Of a stretch of 64,000 nt of DNA, positions 42,701-51,718 are shown piece after piece. The translations under genes and the position numbers were made by a program. Source of the stretch: an uncultured Bacteroidales bacterium (GTDB lineage: Bacteria > Bacteroidota > Bacteroidia > Bacteroidales > Paludibacteraceae); the NCBI GenBank assembly GCA_902771935.1, contig CACXYM010000006.1, positions 88,530 to 152,529 on the forward strand. The letters run 5' to 3'. The stretch's first letter is position 1, and every line of letters starts with the position of its first letter. The notes beneath the pieces were generated by a model. The model ran no database searches. It saw only the letters and a list, made by a program, of their open reading frames with translations, and was not told the DNA's origin.

Positions 42701-42989
42701 TGGTACGATACCTAATCCTCTAGGCTCACCGACCAATACCGAGAACTCCACGCGTTTCATCGAGGACGGCTCTTATCTCCGTCTCAAGAACCTGCAAATC
42801 GGTTATACTTTCCCGCTGAAGTGGACACAAAAGTTCCACTGCTCGCGTCTGCGTCTCTACGCAACGGCAAGCAACCTCTTCACTATCACCGGCTATAAGG
42901 GTTATGACCCGGAAGTGGGCAGTGGTGTGGATTATGGTAACTACCCGCAGAGCAGAACATTCACATTCGGCTTGAACGCAACATTCTAA
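39795..42989 (+). CDS. SusC/RagA-type TonB-dependent outer membrane transporter
   Basis: 1064 residues. Signal peptide to ~19 (LSLGIWA), then the carboxypeptidase-D-regulatory-like domain (~23-105: VTGVVMAQDEPDPVIGANVMIKGTTNGTITDFDGKFS in parts), and the linker LQEVVAVGYGTMKKSDLTGAV that holds the TonB box. The plug follows (LQGRAAGVTVTTGSGQPGEAATIRIRG, YVVDGVI, DASATAIYGSRGANGVILITTK), then a long beta-barrel ending in RTFTFGLNATF. It imports oligosaccharides across the outer membrane using the proton-motive force, with the SusD-like lid encoded next. In this locus the cargo is probably beta-1,3-gluco-oligosaccharide. Confidence 0.96.
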   Translation: MKRILTISAMVMLSLGIWAQSMTVTGVVMAQDEPDPVIGANVMIKGTTNGTITDFDGKFSIQAKAGDVLQISFMGYKTQDVKVSNAGPINITLVSDNVQLQEVVAVGYGTMKKSDLTGAVTSVSADQLLKAPVAGIDQALQGRAAGVTVTTGSGQPGEAATIRIRGIGSAIGGNDPLYVVDGVITGDIKWLSPSDIQSMEILKDASATAIYGSRGANGVILITTKSGGEGKINITFDAYWGFQNRWKKMNVLGSKDFAETELRIQAMRNGAEEIAYYQQKGFTPWLNMYKLGNADIMKISEYYPINFNYADQETDWQDEVFVKNAFMHNYHLSFDGGNDKGHYALSASYFGQNGTIIGSNYRRFTLRLNTDYKVRDWLKIGEHFSLVTSSGRNAMNNSSSAGASIISGALAMAPWDPVYYPEGSVNKNGKNISGYYSAGSNFKNVTNPYQMAYNYEPNNKHERFIGDVFFEITPIKGLTIRPSISADYGLERNRNFGYPNIYTSYNASNLNSISSNMSRSLTLLEEATITYAREIGKHNFSVMAGQTWSEYNYYSMGGSGAAILNPIESNWYLSRATEKQTISSDGVARTRRLSFLGRVFYSYDSRYMITANFRADASSKFTKNPWGFFPSVALAWRLSEEPFIRDKEVDWLDNIKIRAGFGQVGNDGINSSAFQYTMFSTQDVFVSYPFGPNQNANPALSTAGATVLTLVDENGKWETNQQWDAGIDFSFWNGMLAGTIDYFRRDTKDALLYVNAPAHVGNRGALVRNVGNIRNEGVEITLSHDNKVGKVHYNIAANVSYLHNELTKVNGGSPLWGDRTKTYEGLALNSFWGYQYEGIYQSDEEAAKQLYSYTKEELGVHAGDARYKDVNGDGKLNEDDKMVIGNPFPKVSFGLTLGADFYGVDIQLFFQGVAGNSIYNAQRQMLEGDGSGYALADYMKEKVWVGYTSAVQNAMINAGVNPYELENRNGTIPNPLGSPTNTENSTRFIEDGSYLRLKNLQIGYTFPLKWTQKFHCSRLRLYATASNLFTITGYKGYDPEVGSGVDYGNYPQSRTFTFGLNATF

Positions 42990-43007
42990 ATGAAAGGAGA
43001 GAGAGTT

Positions 43008-44666
43008 ATGAAAAAGAATATGATAAATAAGCTTTTATCTTTGAGCTTTAGCGGTCTTTTGTCTTTGAGCGTAGCGGTCTGTTTCACAGGGTGTAAGGAC
43101 TACCTGACGGAGATTGAGCCGGGAACGACCTTGCTGGAGGATTTCTATACCTCTACACCGGCTATGGTGCAGAATGTGACGGCTTGTTATACGCCACTGT
43201 TGTGGGAGTATAACAGAACGTATTGCCCGGAGTGGTTCATCGGCGATGTAGCCAGTGATGATGCTTTGAAAGGTGGTGGTTCAACGAACGATATGGCGGA
43301 TGCTTACGATATTGAAAACTGGCGTACAACGGATCAAAACACCCTTTTGCTGGATTTCTATCGCGGAAATTTCATGGGAGTAGCACGTTGTAATCTGGCA
43401 ATCGAGTATATAGAAAAGACCCAATTGGAGATTGACTCTGCTTTTACCCAACGGATGAAAGATCGTCTCTTGGGCGAAGCACATTTCCTGCGTGCCTACT
43501 ATTACTTCCGTCTGGTGCGCGTCTTTGCCGGTGTGCCGATGCCGTTAAAGGTAGTGAAATCCTCTGACGAGTGGGGCATCCCACGTTCGTCGGTAGATGT
43601 GGTGTTCAATCAGATTCTCGCTGACCTCGCCATCGCCCAGAAATCCCTGTGGCTCAAAAGTAAGTATGAGGCGGACGATATGGGCCGCGCGACCAAAGGT
43701 GCTGCAGAGGCGATGCTGATGAAGGTGAACCTCTATATGGCTTCTCCGTTCTGGCAAGAAAAAGGAGTGAAGAAATCTCCCGCAGATTGCTATAAGGATG
43801 CGAAAGCATGGGGTGACTCCATCATCACTTCAGGTGAGTACAGTCTATGTCCTAATTACGAAGATAACTTCACTATGGCAGGCGAGAATGGCCAGGAGTC
43901 CGTATTCGAAGTGCAGTATGCCGAAGTGCCATGGGGCGACTACGGCGATGGCAATGATCCTACAAAGTTTGGCTATACAGCAGGTAGTTTCACCCAGATT
44001 CTGGTTCGCAGCCGTAACTCGGAGATAGGTGGCGGATGGGGCTTCAATCACCCGACGCAGAGTCTCTTTAACGAGTTTGAAGCAGGCGACCCGCGTCGTG
44101 ACGTAGCAATCCTTGTGCCGAGTACCAGCATCGTTCCTTCGTATCAAGAGCAAACCGATGAGAAATATCTCGGTAACAACATGGTCAATAATAAATACGG
44201 TATGTACCGTGATCCATCGGCAATAGGCGGTGGTTATGGCAAATGGAGCTTGCACGCTTCCCGTGGTCCACTCAATAACAAGCAGATTCGTTATGCGGAT
44301 GTGCTGCTGATGTATGCAGAGGCTTGCCTCGGTGCAGGTGATCCCGGTACGGCTAAGACCTATATTGACCAAGTTCGTGACCGCGTAGGCTTGGCTCCAT
44401 GTGCTGTGGCAGATGATGCGACTCTTCGTCATGAACGCCGTTGCGAGTTGGCGATGGAAGGTCATCGTTGGTTCGACCTTGTGCGTTGGAAAGGTGTGGC
44501 AGGAACGGGTCTAAAAGCACATATGGATGCATATAAAGCTTCTGAAAGCGAGGAAGTGCAACATCATATCCAAGAGTTCGTGGCAGGTAAGCATGAGTTG
44601 TTCCCGATTCCGCAAGAAGAGAGACAACTGAATCCAACTGACATGGAGCAAAATCCAGGATATTAA
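43008..44666 (+). CDS. SusD/RagB-type glycan-binding lipoprotein
   Basis: 552 residues. I chose ATG 43008 over 42990 because an AAGGAGAG Shine-Dalgarno-like sequence sits at the right distance, unusual in this window, and the signal peptide then starts MKKNMINKLL. Lipoprotein Cys in SVAVCFTGC. The family pattern is visible: YLTEIEPGTT at the mature start, EAHFLRAYYYFRLVRVFAGVPMPL, RATKGAAEAMLMKVNLYMA, IRYADVLLMYAEAC, RHERRCELAMEGHRWFDLVRW and LFPIPQEERQLNP at the end. It forms the lid of the SusC transporter. Confidence 0.95.
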   Translation: MKKNMINKLLSLSFSGLLSLSVAVCFTGCKDYLTEIEPGTTLLEDFYTSTPAMVQNVTACYTPLLWEYNRTYCPEWFIGDVASDDALKGGGSTNDMADAYDIENWRTTDQNTLLLDFYRGNFMGVARCNLAIEYIEKTQLEIDSAFTQRMKDRLLGEAHFLRAYYYFRLVRVFAGVPMPLKVVKSSDEWGIPRSSVDVVFNQILADLAIAQKSLWLKSKYEADDMGRATKGAAEAMLMKVNLYMASPFWQEKGVKKSPADCYKDAKAWGDSIITSGEYSLCPNYEDNFTMAGENGQESVFEVQYAEVPWGDYGDGNDPTKFGYTAGSFTQILVRSRNSEIGGGWGFNHPTQSLFNEFEAGDPRRDVAILVPSTSIVPSYQEQTDEKYLGNNMVNNKYGMYRDPSAIGGGYGKWSLHASRGPLNNKQIRYADVLLMYAEACLGAGDPGTAKTYIDQVRDRVGLAPCAVADDATLRHERRCELAMEGHRWFDLVRWKGVAGTGLKAHMDAYKASESEEVQHHIQEFVAGKHELFPIPQEERQLNPTDMEQNPGY

Positions 44667-44700
44667 CCTTTTTAATTAACCTTTTAAAAACAAAACAATT

Positions 44701-45681
44701 ATGAAAGCAAACAAATTTTTTGCTATTGCGTTAGCAGCGCTGACAATGGTTAGCCTTAACGCATGTAAAGACAAAAATGGTGGTAGTGGGGACGAACCAT
44801 CTAATCCGGATCAGGAAGCTGATTTGGCATTGGACAAGACTTCTCTCAGCCTTGAGGTTGGTGAAGAAAGTACCATTACTGCTACCATTACAGTAGCATT
44901 TGAGACTTCTGCCCCTGCAGTAGCTTCCGTTACCCCGGCTAACGATGGTAAGAGTGTCAAAGTTAAAGCATTGGCAGAGGGTAGCGCTGTCATTACCGCT
45001 AAATCGAAAGGCGGTCAAGTGAAGACTTGCGTTGTAGCTGTTAAAGCTAAAGGTGGCGGCGGTGGCGGCGAAGGTAAATCCATCGAAGCTAAACGTATTT
45101 GGCCGATTGTTCTGGATGGCGTAACTGCTGAAGCTAATGCTAGTCTGATTGCTGCAGATTTCCGCCCGAATGATAATGAAAAGAATCTCTGGGTATGGGA
45201 TAAAAGCTTCACAGGTGGACAATCTACTGGTGTTAATTTTTATGGAAACACAGAGGGTTATCTGTCATTAGTAACTGCTACTCCTAACTATGGAGGTGCT
45301 GGCTTCAACCTTGCTGACGGATCAGAATTTTTATCGGCGGCTACTGCTTTGCGCAAAGAGATAGTTGCAAATCCTGACAAATTTGCATTGCACTTGGCTA
45401 TCAAATCAACGGATAATCAGAACGTGTCGTACTATATCCTTGGTTGCACAGGAACATACTTCACTATTGGAAGTGCTGCAACGGAGTGGTCATCTAACGT
45501 TATTGGAAATTATCAACGTGATGGCAAATGGTATGAATTTAACATTGAGTTGTCCGCTTACGCAACTGCTCTTGCAGAGGTTGTAGATGGAAAAGAAGGC
45601 AATGTCTTCTGTATGCTTGCAGGCGGACCGCAAGGTTCCGTATTGAATCTTGATGCTGTTTATATCTACGAGAAGAAATAA
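44701..45681 (+). CDS. surface glycan-binding lipoprotein (SusE/SGBP position)
   Basis: 326 residues. Lipoprotein signal LTMVSLNAC (Cys 22). A BIG2-like domain (about 40-115: ALDKTSLSLEVGEESTITAT, VKVKALAEGSAVITAKSKGG) and a poly-Gly hinge (~117-123) lead to a C-terminal beta-sandwich-like domain (~125-326, AKRIWPIVLDGVTAEA ... NLDAVYIYEKK). Position directly after SusD and the Ig-spacer-plus-binding-domain design match surface glycan-binding proteins that capture polysaccharide for SusCD. The binding domain itself is not one I can name. Confidence 0.8.
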   Translation: MKANKFFAIALAALTMVSLNACKDKNGGSGDEPSNPDQEADLALDKTSLSLEVGEESTITATITVAFETSAPAVASVTPANDGKSVKVKALAEGSAVITAKSKGGQVKTCVVAVKAKGGGGGGEGKSIEAKRIWPIVLDGVTAEANASLIAADFRPNDNEKNLWVWDKSFTGGQSTGVNFYGNTEGYLSLVTATPNYGGAGFNLADGSEFLSAATALRKEIVANPDKFALHLAIKSTDNQNVSYYILGCTGTYFTIGSAATEWSSNVIGNYQRDGKWYEFNIELSAYATALAEVVDGKEGNVFCMLAGGPQGSVLNLDAVYIYEKK

Positions 45682-45752
45682 TACAAACATCATTGCTTTG
45701 GGGGAATTGGTTTTCCCCCATTGCCCTATTAGTAAAAGAAAAAGTTCAACAA

Positions 45753-47033
45753 ATGAAAATAAGAAATTATCTATTATTGTTTGCCGTTGTATGTATGACG
45801 GCATGTGGACAAAAGCAAAACGAACCCTCCAACGTGACATTGGATCTCAACCCTGTGACTTTGGAATTGATAGTGGGAGACATAGCGACCATTGATACCA
45901 AGGGCACGGCAACGAATATCGAGTGGAAGAGTTCGAATGAAGATGTGGCAACCGTCTATTTCGGAGTGGTAACCGCCAAAGCAATTGGTAAAGCGGAGAT
46001 CACGGCTACTTCGGGTGATGTATCGGCTACAGCGAATGTGTTCGTCACCGGTACCGATGGAGCGTCTCTGCGTATCAATCCTCCCTTGGTATCGCTTCGC
46101 CCAGGAGATACCTATGATTTTAAGTACGGAAATACGTATGATCTGGATCTGACATGGAGCAGTTCGGATACCAAAGTTGCAAGCATTGATCAAAATGGTC
46201 ATTTGACTGCTGTCGGGGCGGGAAATGCTATTATAACGCTGGCAACCAATATAGAGAGCGTTACTGCGCGAGTAGCTGTTGCTCATAGTTGGGGAGAGTA
46301 CAAGTTGGTATGGTCTGATGAATTTGACGGCACTGCTTTGGATGAGAACACATGGAGCTACAATATCGGCGGTAACGGATGGGGTAATAACGAGAAACAG
46401 TATTACACCTCTCGTCCGGAGAATATCCGTGTGCAAAACGGATGTCTGGAGATCGAAGCGCGCAAGGAACAATATGAGAATAACAACTATACCTCTGCCC
46501 GTATCATGAGTAAGAACAAGAAAACCTTTACATACGGCAAGATGGTTGCGCGTATCAAGTTCCCCGGAGGCAAGGGTACGTGGCCTGCGTTCTGGATGAT
46601 GGGAAACAGCGGAGGATGGCCTAACTGCGGTGAGATAGATATCATCGAGCATATTGGGTCACAAGATACACGCGCTTCGTTTGCACTCCATACCGTTATG
46701 AGGAATGGTACAAGAGGCAATAACTGGGCGAAAACGCATTTCTTCGATTATCCTCTATCCGCGGACTTCCATACCTATAGTATTGAGTGGGCACAGGAGG
46801 AGGAAGACGGTAGGGATGTGATTCGGTTCTATGTGGACGATGTACAATATGCCGAGGTATGGGAAGAGCAGATTGATAATAACGACTACTGGCCGTTTAA
46901 CAAGCCCTTCTTCTTAATCTTCAACCTTGCTATCGGAGGAAACATGGGTGGCCAAGTAGATGACTCTATTTTTGAACAAAAACGTATCATGTACGTAGAT
47001 TGGGTACGCGTATGGCAACGGCAAGAACAATAA
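45753..47033 (+). CDS. GH16 endo-beta-1,3-glucanase lipoprotein with two BIG2-like domains
   Basis: 426 residues from the ATG at 45753; the preceding 20 in-frame codons lack a signal peptide. Lipoprotein Cys in VVCMTAC. BIG2-like repeats at about 30-105 and 110-185 act as spacers (VTLELIVGDIATIDTKG, WSSSDTKVASIDQNGHLTAVG). GH16 domain ~187-425: KLVWSDEFDGTALDENTWSY, GNNEKQYYTSRPENI, WPAFWMMG and the catalytic GEIDIIEH with Glu 294 (nucleophile), Asp 296 and Glu 299 (acid/base). This is the laminarinase-type active site. Probably on the cell surface, cutting glucan before SusCD import. Confidence 0.92.
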   Translation: MKIRNYLLLFAVVCMTACGQKQNEPSNVTLDLNPVTLELIVGDIATIDTKGTATNIEWKSSNEDVATVYFGVVTAKAIGKAEITATSGDVSATANVFVTGTDGASLRINPPLVSLRPGDTYDFKYGNTYDLDLTWSSSDTKVASIDQNGHLTAVGAGNAIITLATNIESVTARVAVAHSWGEYKLVWSDEFDGTALDENTWSYNIGGNGWGNNEKQYYTSRPENIRVQNGCLEIEARKEQYENNNYTSARIMSKNKKTFTYGKMVARIKFPGGKGTWPAFWMMGNSGGWPNCGEIDIIEHIGSQDTRASFALHTVMRNGTRGNNWAKTHFFDYPLSADFHTYSIEWAQEEEDGRDVIRFYVDDVQYAEVWEEQIDNNDYWPFNKPFFLIFNLAIGGNMGGQVDDSIFEQKRIMYVDWVRVWQRQEQ

Positions 47034-48325
47034 TCTTCGCGGGCTTAACACTGCTCTTTGTGGCTTGTAAGCCCCAAGAGACTCCTACTCCTGTGCCCGT
47101 GGATGAAACAAATGTCGTGGATGTAATGCCCAAATCCGCCAGGCGCGGTGTGGCTTTCTCGTTCACACAGTTTACCGACCTGCCATTGCTTTCCCCCTAT
47201 ACCAGTTGGGATTATAATTGGGGCAATACCCCTTTGGAAGAAGTAGCGATGTGGTTTGATGCCAACGAGATGGATTTCTGCCCGATGTGCTGGAACGGTA
47301 ATTATAATGCCGACCAGATTCGGGCTTTCGTTGCGGCACATCCCAAGACGCAATATCTCTTAGGCTTTAACGAGCCGAACCTAACCGATCAAGCTCGTAT
47401 GACGCCCGCAGAAGCAGCAGCTATATGGCCTCCGGTGGTGGCGTTGGCCAAAGAACTAAACCTCAAACTGGTCTCTCCGGCGATGAATTACGGTACGCTG
47501 CCCGGTTATAGCGACCCGATCAAATGGCTCGATGAGTTCTTTGCGCAACCGAATGTGTCGATAGACGATATCGATGCTATTGCTGTACACTGTTATATGA
47601 CTTCGCCTTCGGCTGTGAAGGGTTTTATAGAGCGATTTGAGAAATACAACAAACCTATCTGGATGACGGAATTCTGCGCATGGGATCCGGCGCCAAGCGG
47701 TTATCCTATGCAGATGGATTATATGTGTGCCGTGCTCAATTATATGGAGAGCAGCTCTTCTATCCAGCGCTACGCATGGTTCATGCCACGCATGAGCGGC
47801 AAAGTAGAGTCGGTACCCTATAACCAACTGCTGACCCATGATTATCCGGCAGAGCTGACGGATTTAGGAAAGATGTATTGCTGCTTCTCGCCGATGGATA
47901 AGACAGTATGGCTGCGGGCTAATCGTTTGATATTGGCTTCGGAGTACATTGCTTTGGCGAATACGAACATGTCCCTTCGTCCCTCTACCGATGAGAAGGC
48001 GCTAAAGGCAGCAGGTCATCCGGGATTGATGATCACGAATTTTGCGGCTGGACAGGAGTTGACGTATCAAGTCTTCTGTCCGTCTGAGGAAGAGCAGAAA
48101 AACATCACTTTGCGGTATTGTGGGTATAGCAATTCGATTTGTGAAGTGCTGGTGGACGGCGAGTCGCAGAACTTTATCAATATGCCCAAAAATGGCAGCA
48201 GTACCGAATGGATAGAGGCTTCTATTGGCATTAAGATGCCGAAAGGTAAGCATACCCTGACGCTGAAACTGGTTTCTGGATCATGTTTATTCTCAGGCTT
48301 TACAATTAACGGAACAAGCAATTAA
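47012..48325 (+). CDS. GH128 beta-1,3-glucanase-like lipoprotein
   Basis: 437 residues from the ATG at 47012; an upstream TTG is less likely. It overlaps the GH16 gene by 22 bases. Lipoprotein Cys in TLLFVAC. The (beta/alpha)8 domain (about 45-300) begins ARRGVAFSFTQFTDLPLLS. It has YLLGFNEPNLTDQA with the presumed acid/base Glu 121 and IWMTEFCAWDP with the presumed nucleophile Glu 220, the pattern of GH128 (formerly Asl1-like glycosyl hydrolase catalytic core). A C-terminal beta-rich domain (~300-437, LTLKLVSGSCLFSGFTING) resembles a CBM. Family members cut beta-1,3-glucan. Confidence 0.88.
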   Translation: MATARTIIFAGLTLLFVACKPQETPTPVPVDETNVVDVMPKSARRGVAFSFTQFTDLPLLSPYTSWDYNWGNTPLEEVAMWFDANEMDFCPMCWNGNYNADQIRAFVAAHPKTQYLLGFNEPNLTDQARMTPAEAAAIWPPVVALAKELNLKLVSPAMNYGTLPGYSDPIKWLDEFFAQPNVSIDDIDAIAVHCYMTSPSAVKGFIERFEKYNKPIWMTEFCAWDPAPSGYPMQMDYMCAVLNYMESSSSIQRYAWFMPRMSGKVESVPYNQLLTHDYPAELTDLGKMYCCFSPMDKTVWLRANRLILASEYIALANTNMSLRPSTDEKALKAAGHPGLMITNFAAGQELTYQVFCPSEEEQKNITLRYCGYSNSICEVLVDGESQNFINMPKNGSSTEWIEASIGIKMPKGKHTLTLKLVSGSCLFSGFTINGTSN

Positions 48326-48330
48326 ACGAT

Positions 48331-49362
48331 ATGAAAAAACTACTCATCATACTTTGTGCGCTGTGTGCTACTGTGGTACAGGCGCAGGAATACAACCTCG
48401 TGTGGAATGAAGACTTTACGGACGGGACGCTGGATACTCAAGTGTGGAACATTGAGGTGAATGGCGATGGCGGTGGCAATAACGAATTGCAGTATTACTG
48501 TCAGAAAGGTGTATCCGTAGGTGCAGAACCGACGACGGGCAAGCAATGCCTCATCCTAACTGCCACCAAAGAGAGTTACAGTGGTAAGACGTGCACTTCT
48601 GGACGTGTGAACAGCCAAGGTAAAACCTATTATACTTACGGACGTATCGATGCACGAATCAAATTCCCCAATACGGCGAATGGTCTTTGGCCTGCTTTCT
48701 GGCAAATGGGAAATAACTATAAACAAGTAGGATGGCCTAAATGTGGCGAAACAGATATCATTGAGTTAGGAAACTCCAACGGCTTTGGTGGTGTCCAAGA
48801 CCGATATTTCAACGGAGCGATGCACGTCGGCTCCAAATGGGATGCGGTATGGAGCGATGCACATGCCGTTATATGGCCTTATTCGGTAGAAGACACCTTT
48901 CATATCGTCACTATGATTTGGACGCCGACATCCGTAGATATGTATATGGATAAGGATTCTCACCCTGAAAATAACGCCTATTTCCATGCTGATTTGGAAC
49001 CGAATACCAATCCCGACTATGACCGCAGTGTAGTATTCGGTAAACCTAATTTCATCATCGCCAACGTAGCTATCGGTGGTAACTTCCCGGGTATTTATGA
49101 TATTAATAAAATCACAGCGTTAGCCAACGGACCACGGTCTATGTATATTGATTGGATTCGTATCTATCAACGTGGCGATGCTGGACAGAGCTTCTTTTCC
49201 AATGCAGCATCTGATCCTATCGAACCCGAAGGACAAGGACCAATTCAGGCACTCGATGCACCAATTACCGAGATACACAGTATCAAGATCCTTCGCGATG
49301 GACAACTATACATCCAGCGAAATGGCAATATCTATGACCTGAATGGCCGTATAATCCGATAA
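48331..49362 (+). CDS. GH16 endo-beta-1,3-glucanase with shared C-terminal motif
   Basis: 343 residues. Cleavable signal peptide LLIILCALCATVVQA (no lipobox), so secreted. GH16 domain ~20-285: YNLVWNEDFTDGTLDTQVWN, GNNELQYYC, LWPAFWQMGNN, and catalytic GETDIIELG (Glu 140, Asp 142, Glu 145). The loop GVQDRYFNGAMHVGS is shared with the next enzyme. After a Pro/Glu linker, the last ~30 residues (RDGQLYIQRNGNIYDLNGR) carry the C-terminal motif shared by six proteins here, suggesting export to the surface by a dedicated route. Confidence 0.92.
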   Translation: MKKLLIILCALCATVVQAQEYNLVWNEDFTDGTLDTQVWNIEVNGDGGGNNELQYYCQKGVSVGAEPTTGKQCLILTATKESYSGKTCTSGRVNSQGKTYYTYGRIDARIKFPNTANGLWPAFWQMGNNYKQVGWPKCGETDIIELGNSNGFGGVQDRYFNGAMHVGSKWDAVWSDAHAVIWPYSVEDTFHIVTMIWTPTSVDMYMDKDSHPENNAYFHADLEPNTNPDYDRSVVFGKPNFIIANVAIGGNFPGIYDINKITALANGPRSMYIDWIRIYQRGDAGQSFFSNAASDPIEPEGQGPIQALDAPITEIHSIKILRDGQLYIQRNGNIYDLNGRIIR

Positions 49363-49371
49363 TCTCCGAAT

Positions 49372-50340
49372 ATGAAAAAACTGACTATCATCCTATGTGC
49401 GGCGTGCTTTGTACTCACTTCGTGCGCGAAGAGCGAATGGCAATTAGTCTGGTCTGATGAGTTTGACGAACCGACACTCAATACCGCCTATTGGAACACG
49501 GAGGATAACGCCCGTGGAGGTGGTAATGCCGAGTTGCAATATTACACGCCTAATAATATCTCTATTGAGCACCATCCTGTTACCAATGACCAATGTCTGG
49601 TCCTCAAAGCGCAGAGGGAGAACTATCGTAATCGTCCCTGCACCTCCGCGCGGCTGAATACCCAAAATAAAGTAACTGTTGAGTACGGTAAAGTGGAAGC
49701 ACGCATTGCGTTCCCCTATACAGCAAATGGTTTGTGGCCTGCTTTCTGGATGTTAGGTAATAATCTGGCTACCAATCTGGGTAACAATGATGATGTCGAT
49801 AAAAAGAAAGCAGAACTGGCAAAGCAAGGACGTGTCGTTTGGCCCAAGTGCGGCGAGATAGACATCTGCGAAATGGGACATCACTACGGCATTGAGCACG
49901 GTGTCCAAGACCGCTATTTCAATGGCGCGTGCCACTGGGGTGAATCATTTAATAACGGCGCATATCCCAACTTCGGCCAATTTACTACTGCCGAATATCC
50001 TGTCCAAGGGGATTTCCATCTTTTCACACTCATTTGGACAGAAGATTCTATCGCAATGTACCTCGACCAAGACATCTATCCCGATGTTCTTCCGTATTTT
50101 CAACTCTCTTTGCGAGACAAGGAAATCAATGCGCCTGGACACTATTTCAATCACCCCTTCTACATCGTACTCAATCTGTCAGTTGGAGGCTTTTTCCCCA
50201 ATATGCCGGCAGCTGAGAAATATCCGGAACTTATCACTTCCGACGACCCGTCCTTCCAGCGCGTGACAGCACTTCCCACAGACGGAACACCGGTCAAAAT
50301 GTACGTCGATTACATTCGCGTTTATAAGAAAAACAGATAA
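49372..50340 (+). CDS. GH16 beta-glucanase lipoprotein
   Basis: 322 residues. Lipoprotein Cys in CFVLTSC. GH16 core: WQLVWSDEFDEPTLNTAYWN, GNAELQYYTPNNI, LWPAFWMLGNN, catalytic GEIDICEMG (Glu 162, Asp 164, Glu 167; the middle residue before the last Glu is Cys instead of the common Ile/Val). An insertion of about 25 residues with many Lys/Asp lies just before the active site (DDVDKKKAELAKQGR). Ends with MYVDYIRVYKK. Paralogue of the enzyme encoded directly upstream. A short AACTGAT repeat fills the spacer to the next gene. Confidence 0.92.
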   Translation: MKKLTIILCAACFVLTSCAKSEWQLVWSDEFDEPTLNTAYWNTEDNARGGGNAELQYYTPNNISIEHHPVTNDQCLVLKAQRENYRNRPCTSARLNTQNKVTVEYGKVEARIAFPYTANGLWPAFWMLGNNLATNLGNNDDVDKKKAELAKQGRVVWPKCGEIDICEMGHHYGIEHGVQDRYFNGACHWGESFNNGAYPNFGQFTTAEYPVQGDFHLFTLIWTEDSIAMYLDQDIYPDVLPYFQLSLRDKEINAPGHYFNHPFYIVLNLSVGGFFPNMPAAEKYPELITSDDPSFQRVTALPTDGTPVKMYVDYIRVYKKNR

Positions 50341-50365
50341 CTGATAACTGAACACTGATTACTCT

Positions 50366-51718
50366 ATGAAACTCTCGATTAAAGAAAAACTTGGTTACAG
50401 CCTTGGTGATACCGCGTCCCATTTCGTCTGGGACCTCGTTGGCTTCTGGTTACTCATTTTCTACACCGATATCTACGGCTTATCTCCTGCATTAGCAGGT
50501 GTCATCATGTTTGTCGGCTCTATTTGGGACGCCCTTATGGACCCGATTGTAGGTATCATCTCTGACCGTACCAATTCGCGGTGGGGAAAATTCCGCCCTT
50601 ATCTCTTATTCGGTTCTGTCCCATATGCTATCTTAGCAGTTATGGCGTTCACTACTCCGGAGTTCGGACTCAATGGTAAATTTGCCTATGCACTTATCAC
50701 CTGTCTCTTACTGCGTACTGCTTATGCGTTTGTTAACTTACCCTATAGTTCTCTTTCTGCTGTCATGACCGACGATAGTAACGAGCGTGCAGGACTGAAT
50801 ACTTACCGCTTTATCGCCGCCTATATTGGACAATTTATAGTAACCGGCGCAGCCCTCTATCTGGTCAAATGGCTCGGTGCAATAGGTAATGACGGCGTAG
50901 TCAACCAAGCGCAAGGGTATCAATTCACCGTTGGTCTGTTCGGTATCCTCAGTATAGTATTCTTCCTCATTGCCTTTGGTACGACCAAGGAGCGTGTTCC
51001 GCAACCGGAGAAACAGGATAATAATGTCCTCAAAGACTTCAAATACCTCTTCATGAATAAGGCGTGGTTAGTACTCACTGCGGTCGGTATTGTGTCGTTC
51101 ATCATGTTCGCTATGCAGAATGCTGCAATCGCATACTATTTCAAGTATTATATCCACAATGCAGAAAATGTCCAACTCTTCAACGTGCTCGGTACAGTAG
51201 CGCTGATAGTTGCATTGCCCGCTTCCAAACCGTTGGCAAAACGATTTGGCAATAAGATGGTATATATCATGTCCTCTGTGGTATCCGGCATTTTCTTTGC
51301 TCTTATCTTTGTGGCAGGAGATAACTTGCCGCTCGTTTATACCTTCAATATCCTTGCTAAAATGGCTTATGCGCCCGCTGTGCCTTTGCTTTGGACAATG
51401 TTAGCGGACGTGGCTGACTTCGGCGAGTGGAAATTTAACCGCCGTACTACAGGGCTATGCTTCTCGGCTTCTGTCCTGGCGCAGAAACTCGGTTGGGCTA
51501 TCGGAGCTGCTGCGGCTGGATGGATCCTAAGCGTTACACACTTCATCGCAAACGCTGACGTACAATCGGATACAGCCATGCTGGGAATACGCTTGCTCGT
51601 AAGTATTATCCCGGGAGCACTATATGCTTCCTGCGCACTGGTTATGATTTTCTATAACCTCGACTCCGCTACGATGGAGCAAATGAAAAACGAACTCGAC
51701 AAAAGACGTAATAAATGA
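50366..51718 (+). CDS. GPH-family sugar:cation symporter
   Basis: 450 residues, 12 membrane segments. The opening KEKLGYSLGDTASHFVWDLVGFWLLIFYTDIYGL and the loop DPIVGIISDRTNSRWGKFRPY are hallmarks of the glycoside-pentoside-hexuronide family (MelB/XynB type). A second repeat of the loop lies near SKPLAKRFGNK. It would import glucan oligosaccharides or laminaribiose from the periplasm into the cytoplasm. It is coupled to the phosphorylase gene by an ATGA overlap, which fits delivery of its cargo to that enzyme. Confidence 0.93.
   Translation: MKLSIKEKLGYSLGDTASHFVWDLVGFWLLIFYTDIYGLSPALAGVIMFVGSIWDALMDPIVGIISDRTNSRWGKFRPYLLFGSVPYAILAVMAFTTPEFGLNGKFAYALITCLLLRTAYAFVNLPYSSLSAVMTDDSNERAGLNTYRFIAAYIGQFIVTGAALYLVKWLGAIGNDGVVNQAQGYQFTVGLFGILSIVFFLIAFGTTKERVPQPEKQDNNVLKDFKYLFMNKAWLVLTAVGIVSFIMFAMQNAAIAYYFKYYIHNAENVQLFNVLGTVALIVALPASKPLAKRFGNKMVYIMSSVVSGIFFALIFVAGDNLPLVYTFNILAKMAYAPAVPLLWTMLADVADFGEWKFNRRTTGLCFSASVLAQKLGWAIGAAAAGWILSVTHFIANADVQSDTAMLGIRLLVSIIPGALYASCALVMIFYNLDSATMEQMKNELDKRRNK

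Noticed and set aside
42990-43007. ATG at 42990 as start of the SusD-like protein
   Set aside because: It would add six charged residues before the signal peptide, and an AAGGAGAG sequence points to the ATG at 43008.
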